This document shows, piece after piece, positions 7,629 to 14,454 of a DNA stretch of 18,464 bases. The position numbers and the translations under genes were made by a program. Below the pieces are notes generated by a model that saw only the letters and a program-made list of their open reading frames with translations, searched no databases and was not told the DNA's origin. This stretch comes from Burkholderiales bacterium UBA1834 (GTDB lineage Bacteria > Pseudomonadota > Gammaproteobacteria > Burkholderiales > Burkholderiaceae_C): the NCBI GenBank assembly GCA_002339015.1, contig DDJC01000011.1:1-18464 (forward strand), given 5' to 3'. Numbering within the stretch: the stretch's first letter is position 1; each line of letters begins with the position of its first letter.

Positions 7629-8636
7629 ATGCCCGTCACGCCGCAAATTTGTCCGGTCGTATTGCGCAATGCGGCCACTGAATTGACTGAAGCCCTTGGA
7701 GAGAGCAACAGCCTTTTTCGGGGCCTGGGCCTCTCACCCGACACCATTCACACGGCGCCGAACTTTCTTGTCTCCTACCGGCAGGCCAGCGCGGTGCTGC
7801 GCCGCGCCTTGCAGTTGAGTGCCGCCAGCGATCTGGCGTTGCGTGTCGGTCGCCGCCGCTCGGCAGTCACTTCCGGCATCGCCGGACTGGGCTTCCTGGC
7901 CTCGTGCAACCTGCGCGAGGCCTGCGATCTGGTCGCTCGCCACGCCTGGGCCTATGGGTGCCCCTTGCACGTCACAACCCGGGCAGGCCACGATGGATCC
8001 CTGCTGGTTGAAGTCACGCCGATGTTCACCGACACGGCGCTGGAAGCCTTCTGGGTGGAAGAGTTCTTCTGCTCCATGACCATGCTGGCGCGCAACCTTC
8101 TGGGCCCGGCATTCCGGGCTGCCCGAATGGAGTTCCAGTCGACCGTGCCGCCACACGAGCTCGGTCTGAAGCACTTCGTCGGCTGCCACATCGCCCATGA
8201 TCAGTCCAGCAACCGAATGGTGGTCGATGCGCTGACGGCTGATGCCATCTCACCGTCGGCCGACAGCGTGGTCAGGCGCTCGGTGGTGGAGATGCTGGAT
8301 CAGCTCAAAGAACATCCTCGACGATCAGACACCTGCGAAACCGTCGAGCAACAGCTGAGAGAACATCTCCACGCGCCTCCAACACTGGCGCAACTGGCGG
8401 CCACGCTGAACATCAGCGAACGCACGTTGAGAAGAAGGCTTGTCGTCGAGGGCACCAGCTACCACCAGTTGCTCGACGATGTCCGCAAGGAGCGGGCGCT
8501 CGATCTGCTTCGCGATCACACCAGCGCGATCTCCGAAGTGACGGCCGCGCTCGGCTTCACGGACATCCGCAATTTCCGAAGGGCTGTGAAGCGGTGGACG
8601 GGCCAGGCCCCGTCTTCATTGCGCAAGGCCCCCTAG
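7629..8636 (+). CDS. AraC-family transcriptional regulator (Arabinose_bd-type N-terminus)
   Basis: 335-aa DNA-binding regulator. Residues of about 25-210 resemble the Arabinose_bd/OruR-type effector domain (FLVSYRQASAVLRRAL, SGIAGLGFLASCNLREACDL). The C-terminal about 95 residues carry the two AraC helix-turn-helix units: TLAQLAATLNISERTLRRRL and then ISEVTAALGFTDIRNFRRAVKRWTG, the second with the usual GF-D-NF-RA-KRW-G signature. It is transcribed divergently from the che operon and is followed 42 bp later by a paralogue. Effector and targets cannot be told from sequence; regulation of a neighbour is only a possibility. Confidence 0.92.
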   Translation: MPVTPQICPVVLRNAATELTEALGESNSLFRGLGLSPDTIHTAPNFLVSYRQASAVLRRALQLSAASDLALRVGRRRSAVTSGIAGLGFLASCNLREACDLVARHAWAYGCPLHVTTRAGHDGSLLVEVTPMFTDTALEAFWVEEFFCSMTMLARNLLGPAFRAARMEFQSTVPPHELGLKHFVGCHIAHDQSSNRMVVDALTADAISPSADSVVRRSVVEMLDQLKEHPRRSDTCETVEQQLREHLHAPPTLAQLAATLNISERTLRRRLVVEGTSYHQLLDDVRKERALDLLRDHTSAISEVTAALGFTDIRNFRRAVKRWTGQAPSSLRKAP

Positions 8637-8678
8637 CATTGTCAGACCGGCGGCTCATGTCGCCCTGGTAGCTCATTC

Positions 8679-9740
8679 ATGTTCGAGATCCCCTTGCCAG
8701 ATCGTTCTGGCGCCGCCAAATTCCAGGTCAATCCCCTGATCGTTCGCATCGCGTTGGCGGAGCTGCGGCACCAGGGGGGAGACCCGTCCGCCATCTGCGC
8801 GCAAGCGGGCTTCTCGCTGAACGAGCTGGAGGATCCGAACGCCCGCCTGTCCTATCTACAGGCCAGCACAGCGCTTCGCTGCATCCGTGAAGCCTTGCGA
8901 GAAGAACACAGTCTGGGGCTTCGAATCGGCCTCCGACATCACCTCGTGGCATCCGGATTGGTCGGCTTCGCGGCCATGGCCTGCACCACCTTGCGGGACG
9001 CCGGCATGCTCGCCTTGCGGTTCCAGGATCTGGCCGGCTCGATGCTGTTGATGGACATCGACAGCCACAGCGACCACGTCGTGGTGCTGGCCACACCGAG
9101 GTTCTCGGATGTGAGCATCACCGCCTGTCTGATCGATGGCACCTTCGCCGCGTTGGTCACCGCCGCCCGGCAACTCATCAGTGTCGGGTTTCGCCCCCGC
9201 GCGGTGGAACTGGTCGCGCGGCAGCCCGCCGACACCAGCTTGCACCATCAGGTCTTTCAGTGCCCTGTCCGATTCGGATGTGCCCGCAACCGGCTGGTGA
9301 TCGATCACGAGTGGTGGCTTTCCAGGATCGACAGCGGCGACCCCAGGGCGCTGCAGCGGCTCGTCCCGCTGCTGGAAGCCGCCACGGTTCAAAAGACCAA
9401 GAATCTCTCCATCGATGCCTTGATCGAAAACCGCCTGCGAGAGAACATCCGCCAACCCCCGTCTCTGGTGGAACTGGCAAAGCTGTTCAACACCAGCGAG
9501 CGCAACCTGCGCCGCAAGTTGAGCGAAGCCGGGCGCTCTTATGGTGACATCCTGGATCAGGCTCGCAAGACGCGTGCGCTCGAGCTGATCACCCACACAC
9601 AGTACTCCATGCAGGAGATCGCGGAGGAAATCGGCTTCAACGATCCGCGCAGCCTGAGGCGGGCCTTCAAACGCTGGACCGGCAAGACCTTGGCCAGTGC
9701 GATGGCCAACATGGCTGTCAAACGCGCGGGGGCCAGGTAA
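8679..9740 (+). CDS. AraC-family transcriptional regulator, paralogue of the preceding gene
   Basis: 353 aa with the same architecture: an N-terminal Arabinose_bd-like domain (about 20-215) and a C-terminal double HTH (SLVELAKLFNTSERNLRRKL, then MQEIAEEIGFNDPRSLRRAFKRWTG). It is only 42 bp downstream of its paralogue, so co-transcription is likely. There is no clear Shine-Dalgarno before the ATG at 8679. The two C-termini are clearly alike while the N-terminal domains are more diverged, suggesting an old duplication with different effectors. Confidence 0.92.
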   Translation: MFEIPLPDRSGAAKFQVNPLIVRIALAELRHQGGDPSAICAQAGFSLNELEDPNARLSYLQASTALRCIREALREEHSLGLRIGLRHHLVASGLVGFAAMACTTLRDAGMLALRFQDLAGSMLLMDIDSHSDHVVVLATPRFSDVSITACLIDGTFAALVTAARQLISVGFRPRAVELVARQPADTSLHHQVFQCPVRFGCARNRLVIDHEWWLSRIDSGDPRALQRLVPLLEAATVQKTKNLSIDALIENRLRENIRQPPSLVELAKLFNTSERNLRRKLSEAGRSYGDILDQARKTRALELITHTQYSMQEIAEEIGFNDPRSLRRAFKRWTGKTLASAMANMAVKRAGAR

Positions 9741-9757
9741 GGCCCTCAACGGGGCCT
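9740..9757 (+). terminator. Weak hairpin after the AraC-type pair
   Basis: AGGCCC (9740-9745) and GGGCCT (9752-9757) form a 6-bp stem with a 6-nt loop starting at the stop codon. No T-run follows, so if it ends transcription it does so poorly. Confidence 0.3.
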
Positions 9758-9871
9758 GTCTGCCCACCTCCCACCTGGCCGCCTGGGATGTCTTTCACGT
9801 CCGCATAGCTCCTATACCCCCGAGGGTTTCCACCGAAATCAGGGGCATCGTTTTGAAATGGGAGTATTGAC

Positions 9872-10390
9872 ATGACGGCGAGCCCGCCTTTTCTACCGGC
9901 AAGCATCACACCCCACAACGTGATCTCGCTGGACGCGAGACGACCCGGCCGGCGCGCTCGGCACGGCGTGCGCCCAGCCGCAGATCCGCTGACACGGCGC
10001 CAAGCCTTGTGTGCAGTGGCCGCGCTGGACGCGCTGGAGGAGGAGTTACTCCGTGCATCGTGCTTCCCCGACCAGGGCGCCCATTTGAGCGCGGCAGTGC
10101 TGGCCGCGCAAGCGAGCCATGATCGGCTGTCCGAGGCTTACCCGACCTTGTCGGTGATGGATCCGATCGAGATGCTGCACGTGGTGGAGGCCACTCGGCT
10201 GCCCAGGGTCAACGGCATCGCAGAGCCCGCGGTTTCAATGCGTGCCTCTGACCTTGGCCTTGGAGACAAGATGGTGTTCGAACACCTCGGGCGCCACTTG
10301 CCTCAAAAGGCGAAGTGGCACAGCAAGGCCTTCGCGTTGCTGCTGGCAACGGTGCATTGCCTCATGCTGGCAGCGAACATCTACGGTTGA
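9872..10390 (+). CDS. Hypothetical protein with C-terminal hydrophobic segment
   Basis: 172 aa that I do not recognise. The start is well supported: GGGAG at 9860-9864, seven bases before the ATG. The N-terminus is basic and proline-rich (about 1-45), the middle is predicted helical (QALCAVAALDALEEELLRA), and the last about 20 residues (AFALLLATVHCLMLAANIYG) are hydrophobic, compatible with a tail anchor in the inner membrane. It stands alone between the AraC pair and the secreted-protein genes on the other strand. Function unknown. Confidence 0.65.
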   Translation: MTASPPFLPASITPHNVISLDARRPGRRARHGVRPAADPLTRRQALCAVAALDALEEELLRASCFPDQGAHLSAAVLAAQASHDRLSEAYPTLSVMDPIEMLHVVEATRLPRVNGIAEPAVSMRASDLGLGDKMVFEHLGRHLPQKAKWHSKAFALLLATVHCLMLAANIYG

Positions 10391-10393
10391 TGG

Positions 10394-10489
10394 ATGGCCC
10401 ATGGAGAAGAACTGCTTGACGCCGGCACCTTGATCGTCCGGGCCGACGCGCGCCTGTACGCCCGCAAGCGCAAGCGACGCCCCGACAGA
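10394..10489 (+). pseudogene. Fragment resembling the C-terminal end of a GGDEF (diguanylate cyclase) domain
   Basis: Translation from 10394 gives GEELLDAGTLIVRADARLYARKRKRR, which matches the usual end of GGDEF domains (L--RADAALY-AKR-GRNR). The catalytic GGDEF core and everything before it are absent: the same frame is closed by the stop codon of the preceding gene at 10388-10390. With about 30 residues only, it cannot be functional as a cyclase. I read it as a gene remnant. A chance match is possible. Confidence 0.45.
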
Positions 10490-11323
10490 TCAAGGGCTGG
10501 CCCAAGGTGCCCGCGGCACACGCGTTCGAACGCCAGCACCCGGCGGCCTCGCAGAAATGCGCGCCTGGATCGCGGCGCGCATCTGGTCTTCGGTGATGCC
10601 ACGCTCGAAGATGATCTGTACTGGCGCAGAAGGCAGGTACTTCTGCTGACCGCCCGCCAAGGCAGGCGACCAGAACTGCAAGGTCACCATGTAGGCCCCC
10701 ACATTGGGCACCGCTCCCGCGGGCGCGGTGATCTTCCAGTCCAGGTGGGCATGGAAGCTGCCGCCCGACTTGGCATCGTCGATGAAGGCCGACAAGGGGC
10801 CGCTCACGCCAGTGGCGTGGTAGCGCGTGCCGCCGCTGTAATAGGCGTACTGCTCGGCCCAGGCGGCGGGATCGGTGTCGTAGCCAATCTCGACCTCGAT
10901 GGGGATGTTGCCGTACAGCACGACTTCGATGCCCTGCGGCGCGGCCCCCCAGCGCCCCGTGGCCGGGTTCCACCAGCGCAAGGTGCCCAGGGCACGGTAG
11001 GCCACCAGCTCACCCCGTACAAAAGTGCCGGCAAAGGCCTGGAAGCCGGGGTCATCCGTCAGATAAGGGCCGCCTTCCAGGTCACCGAAGTAGCCCGGGT
11101 AGATCTTCTGGCCCGTCTCTCCATCGATGGGCAAGTTGCCCGCCCATTCGGTCAGATCGCCATAAAAATCCGTTGTGATGCGCGCCCCGGCCACCGGGCC
11201 GGGAGCGGTGCGCAGTTCGATGTCGAAGTGCACGGCCCAGGCCAACGGAGACACCAGGCCCATCACGCAAGCCAGCAGGCCTGCAGCTGTGCGAAAGACG
11301 GGGCGAAAGACGATGGCGCGCAT
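10490..11323 (-). CDS. Secreted protein, paralogue of the neighbouring PEP-CTERM protein, without a sorting tail
   Basis: 277 aa from the ATG at 11323, giving a signal peptide of about 30 residues (FRTAAGLLACVMGLVSPLAWA). An upstream ATG at 11374 would put a terminator hairpin inside the coding region, so I reject it. The mature part aligns with the protein encoded just upstream: DLEGGPYLTDDPGFQAFAGTF matches its DFAGGPYSTDDPGYDSEPGTF, ALGTLRWWN matches ALGSLSFWN, and SFHAHLDWKI (H191, H193) matches QIHEHLEMTA. The paralogue continues into a PEP-CTERM tail, but this protein ends in an Arg/Pro-rich stretch (residues 257-277) lacking PEP and a TM segment. The 3' end may have been lost by rearrangement next to the GGDEF-like fragment. 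Zinc-linked role inferred from context. Confidence 0.75.
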   Translation of the reverse strand: MRAIVFRPVFRTAAGLLACVMGLVSPLAWAVHFDIELRTAPGPVAGARITTDFYGDLTEWAGNLPIDGETGQKIYPGYFGDLEGGPYLTDDPGFQAFAGTFVRGELVAYRALGTLRWWNPATGRWGAAPQGIEVVLYGNIPIEVEIGYDTDPAAWAEQYAYYSGGTRYHATGVSGPLSAFIDDAKSGGSFHAHLDWKITAPAGAVPNVGAYMVTLQFWSPALAGGQQKYLPSAPVQIIFERGITEDQMRAAIQARISARPPGAGVRTRVPRAPWASP

Positions 11324-11343
11324 GGCTAGGCACAAATGGAAGA

Positions 11344-11371
11344 AGGAGGCGCCCTGTGTCAGGCGCCTCCT
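11344..11371 (-). terminator. Hairpin terminator after the PEP-CTERM gene
   Basis: On the plus strand AGGAGGCGCC (11344-11353) and GGCGCCTCCT (11362-11371) form a 10-bp stem with an 8-nt loop. Read on the minus strand it is followed by TTCTTCC, a moderate T-rich stretch. It lies about 29 bp after the stop of the gene at 11400 and just before the start of the paralogue, so it may attenuate rather than fully end read-through. Confidence 0.65.
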
Positions 11372-11399
11372 CAAAGCAGCAAGGAATGCGGATGAATCG

Positions 11400-12125
11400 T
11401 CAGGCCGCGGCAGACGCCTTGCGCTGACGGGTCATCACGCCAACGGCGCCCAGGCCGGCCAGCAGCAGCATCCAGGTCGAGGGCTCGGGCACTGGCGAGG
11501 TCAGCGCATGCACAGCCGTCTCGAAGCTCGCTGCATCCAGGCCGCGGTTGATCGCCACGTAGAAGGGGTTTGAGGCGCCATAGCCATCGCCCGTCAACTG
11601 CAGCTGGATCAGGTAGGCGCCCACTGCAGTGCGGCCTGCGCCCACAGCGGTCATTTCCAGGTGCTCGTGGATCTGACCGTTGCTGCCGGCCTGGCCCAGC
11701 AGGCCAGTGACATCGCCCGAGATACCGGTAGAAGTCCAGGAAGTCTCTTCACCGAGGTTGCCCGACAGTCGCAGCGACACGTTGTTGGCGGCCGTAGCCC
11801 AGGCCGTGCCATTCCAGAAACTCAAGCTACCCAGGGCCGTGTAATTGATGATGCTGCCCGCAGCGAAAGTGCCGGGCTCACTGTCATAGCCAGGATCGTC
11901 CGTGCTGTAGGGGCCACCGGCGAAATCACCCAGATCGGCTTCAAAAATGGAATAGCCCGTGATGCCATGCGTATGCGCATCACCCAAGACCTGCAGAACG
12001 CCATTGCTGACGCCGATTTCCATGTCACCTTCGTGCAGGTGTTGGGCCAGCACCGGGGCGCTGAACGTGGCCGCCAGGGCGAGCAAGCCGCCGCCGACGA
12101 CATGGGACAAGTTGAAGGATTTCAT
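11400..12125 (-). CDS. PEP-CTERM sorted secreted protein, possibly of the Zur-repressed type
   Basis: 241 aa. The ATG at 12125 has GGAG nine bases upstream and begins a signal peptide (about 1-28, ending VLAQ). The mature part has DAHTHG (H51, H53), the DFAGGPYSTDDPGYDSEPGTF block, and IHEHLEM (H153, H155). The C-terminus is a classical PEP-CTERM signal: PVPEPSTW (211-218), a hydrophobic helix, then RQRK. Such proteins are cut and anchored or released by exosortase; no exosortase gene is in the window. It is divergent from the ZnuD-like receptor across a 124-bp region holding a Fur/Zur-like palindrome. Its His pairs fit metal binding, but this is inferred. Confidence 0.88.
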   Translation of the reverse strand: MKSFNLSHVVGGGLLALAATFSAPVLAQHLHEGDMEIGVSNGVLQVLGDAHTHGITGYSIFEADLGDFAGGPYSTDDPGYDSEPGTFAAGSIINYTALGSLSFWNGTAWATAANNVSLRLSGNLGEETSWTSTGISGDVTGLLGQAGSNGQIHEHLEMTAVGAGRTAVGAYLIQLQLTGDGYGASNPFYVAINRGLDAASFETAVHALTSPVPEPSTWMLLLAGLGAVGVMTRQRKASAAA

Positions 12126-12211
12126 GCTGGTTTCTCCAAAAAGGTCTGTCAGGGAAGAAGACCGCGCCCCGTGAATGGGGGCAGTGAACATCGGTGATTT
12201 CTCACATCTTA

Positions 12212-12231
12212 GTTGATAATGATGTATCAAC
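12212..12231. promoter_or_regulatory. Fur/Zur-box-like palindrome in the divergent promoter region
   Basis: Perfect 7-bp arms GTTGATA and TATCAAC surround ATGATG. The left half contains GATAATGAT, identical to the first nine bases of the classical Fur box. It is 18 bp before the receptor ATG and 86 bp before the PEP-CTERM ATG, placed to cover both promoters; GATAAT at 12215-12220 could itself serve as a -10. With a Zur-like regulator encoded nearby, binding by that protein is the most likely use. Confidence 0.6.
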
Positions 12232-12249
12232 ATCAACTGACAGCACAAC

Positions 12250-14454
12250 ATGTTGCACGGGCCATTTTTGCTTACCCCCCTTACCCAAGGGGTGCTGCTG
12301 TGTGCCGTGTGGCTGTCCGTGATGGAGGCACGCGCCCAGGAGGCTGCTGTGCCTGAACCCCCACCCGCAGCCCAACAACAAAACACGGCCCTGCCCAACG
12401 TGTCAGTGCAGGCCACGCGTGAAGAAGCCGGCCAGACCACGCCCGAGCCCAGCACCACCCTGAGCGGGGCTGCGCTGCGCAACCGCGCGGCCTCCACCCT
12501 GGGCGCCACCTTGCAGGACGAACTCGGCGTGGCCAACGCGAGCTTCGGTGCCAACGTGGGCCTGCCCGTGATCCGCGGCCTGAGCGGTGCGCGCGTGCGC
12601 ACCCTGGTAGGCGGCGCCGGCACCAACGATGCCTCCACCATCAGCGCAGACCATGCGGTGATGACCGAGCCCCTGCTGGCTGAAAGCATCACGGTGTGGA
12701 AGGGGCCCGCCGCCGTGCGTTTCGGCGGAGGTGCGCTGGGCGGCGCGGTCGAGATCGAAGACGGCCGCATCCCCACCACCCTGCCCAGCCGCACACGCTT
12801 CAAGGGCGATGTGCGCGGCGGCATGGAAGGGCGCAGCGCCGTGGCCAAGCTGGACGGCCGCCTCGGTGGGGCCGTGGCCTGGCATGTCGACGTGCATGGC
12901 CGTGACCAGAACGACACCACCATACCGGGCTGGGCGCAGGACGAAGCCGCCATCCGCCAGCAGTTCGGGCTGGGTCCCACCAGCAACAGCCGTGGCCACG
13001 TGCCCAACACCGATGCCCGCAGCGGCGGCGGCGCCGTGGGTGCGAGTTGGCTGGGCGAAGCGGGGTGGCTGGGCCTGTCCCTGTCAAGCTTGAGCCAGAA
13101 CTACGGCATCCCGCCTGGCGGCCACTCGCACAGCCATGGCGGCACGCAGATCGACCCTGCCGAAGAGCGCGTGCGCATCGACGCCCGTCAGCACCGGCTC
13201 GATCTGCGCGGCGAGTTCGACCTGGCCGGCGACCATCTGCAAAAACTCAAGCTGCGCACCGCGCACACCGATTACGAACACGACGAGCTGGAATCCGGCG
13301 TCGTGGCCACCACCTTCGTCAACCGCGTGGACGAGCTGCAGCTGGAGCTGGAGCACACACTGCTGCAGACACTGGTGCCCGGCCTGCCCGGGCAGACCAC
13401 CGGCAGCATCGGCGTGCACGCCAGCCAGCGCGAGTTCTCCGCACTGGGGGCCGAAGCCTTTGCGCCCGAGGTGCAGGCCCGCCAGACTGCCCTGTTCGCG
13501 GTACAGAACTGGCAGGATGGCCCCTGGCACCTCGAAGTGGGCGGGCGCATCGAGTACGTGGCCTACCGCCCCGACCGTTACCGCCTGGCCCGCGACGGCG
13601 AACAAGTGATCAAGGTTCCGCCCGAACGGCGCCTTCGTCCAGGCAGTTGGTCTGCCTCGGCCAAGCGCGACATCGGCCATGGTGACATCACCTTGACGCG
13701 CTGGATGGTCAGCCGCGCGCCGGACCTGCAGGAGCTCTATGCCGACGGCCCCCACATGGCCACCCGCACCTATGACCTGGGCCGTGAATCGATGGGCGTG
13801 GAGAAACTGCGCGGCTGGGACCTGGGCGTGACGCAGACCTGGGCCGGCGTGACGCTCGATGCCAATGTGTACCGCTACGAGAGCAGCAACTACATCTACC
13901 AGCGCAGCACCGGACGCTACTACAACACCGACATCGGCGGGGTGCGCTTCGAATGCGCCCGGCTGGATCTGTGCCTGCCCGTGACCCAGTACGAGCAGGC
14001 GGCCGCCAGGCTGCATGGCTACGAGCTTGAGCTCTCACGCCCATGGCAATGGCGCCCTGCAGGCGACAGCACCGGCCTGCGTGGCCGCGTGGCCCTCACC
14101 TCCGACGGCGTGCGTGGCCGCCTGGCGGGCGGCGGCGATCTGCCGCGGCTGCCGCCGCAGCGCGTGGGCCTGCGTCTGGCCTTTGAATGGCCATCGACCA
14201 CGGCCGAGTTGCATGCCTTGCGCGCCCTGGCCCAAAAGCGCCCCGGCGAGAACGAAACCGACACCGACGGCTGGTTCCAGCTGCACGGCTCGCTGCGCCA
14301 CACCGTGCGCCTGAGCCAGGGGCAGCGCCTGAGCTGGTTCGTGCTGGCGCGCAATCTCACCAACCAGCAGGTGCGCAACAGCACATCGTTCCTGCGCAAC
14401 TATGCCCCCGAGCCAGGCCGTATCGTCCAGCTGGGCATGGAGGTTTCCCTGTGA
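12250..14454 (+). CDS. znuD: TonB-dependent outer-membrane receptor, ZnuD-like (zinc uptake)
   Basis: 734-aa outer-membrane receptor driven by TonB/ExbBD. It has a signal peptide (about 1-30), a plug domain at about 46-175 (LPVIRGLSGARVRTL; ISADHAVMTEPLLAESITVWKGP; RFGGGALGGAVEIEDGRIP) and a 22-strand-type barrel. Traits recalling Neisseria ZnuD are the His-rich loop GGHSHSHGG (H292, H294, H296) after NYGIP, the block SRAPDLQELYADGPHMATRTY, VTQYEQAAARLHGYELEL, and the ending RNSTSFLRNYAPEPGRIVQLG. C569 and C575 may form a loop disulfide. The last residue is Leu rather than the common Phe. There is no clear ribosome binding site at 12250. The ZnuD assignment rests on motif recall; a heme or other metal receptor is the alternative. 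Confidence 0.88.
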   Translation: MLHGPFLLTPLTQGVLLCAVWLSVMEARAQEAAVPEPPPAAQQQNTALPNVSVQATREEAGQTTPEPSTTLSGAALRNRAASTLGATLQDELGVANASFGANVGLPVIRGLSGARVRTLVGGAGTNDASTISADHAVMTEPLLAESITVWKGPAAVRFGGGALGGAVEIEDGRIPTTLPSRTRFKGDVRGGMEGRSAVAKLDGRLGGAVAWHVDVHGRDQNDTTIPGWAQDEAAIRQQFGLGPTSNSRGHVPNTDARSGGGAVGASWLGEAGWLGLSLSSLSQNYGIPPGGHSHSHGGTQIDPAEERVRIDARQHRLDLRGEFDLAGDHLQKLKLRTAHTDYEHDELESGVVATTFVNRVDELQLELEHTLLQTLVPGLPGQTTGSIGVHASQREFSALGAEAFAPEVQARQTALFAVQNWQDGPWHLEVGGRIEYVAYRPDRYRLARDGEQVIKVPPERRLRPGSWSASAKRDIGHGDITLTRWMVSRAPDLQELYADGPHMATRTYDLGRESMGVEKLRGWDLGVTQTWAGVTLDANVYRYESSNYIYQRSTGRYYNTDIGGVRFECARLDLCLPVTQYEQAAARLHGYELELSRPWQWRPAGDSTGLRGRVALTSDGVRGRLAGGGDLPRLPPQRVGLRLAFEWPSTTAELHALRALAQKRPGENETDTDGWFQLHGSLRHTVRLSQGQRLSWFVLARNLTNQQVRNSTSFLRNYAPEPGRIVQLGMEVSL

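Noticed and set aside
7341..7646. N-terminal extension of the MCP-like protein to 7646
   Set aside because: It would overlap the start of the divergent regulator, shows no membrane or domain features, and pushes the clear membrane anchor to residue 115 and beyond.
12126..13010. Upstream in-frame extension of the PEP-CTERM gene on the minus strand
   Set aside because: It would run through the TonB receptor gene. The ATG at 12125 has a good GGAG and starts a proper signal peptide.
14187..14450. Earlier in-frame start for the lipoprotein inside the receptor gene
   Set aside because: The lipobox signal peptide must be N-terminal, and GTG at 14451 has an ideal GGAGG.
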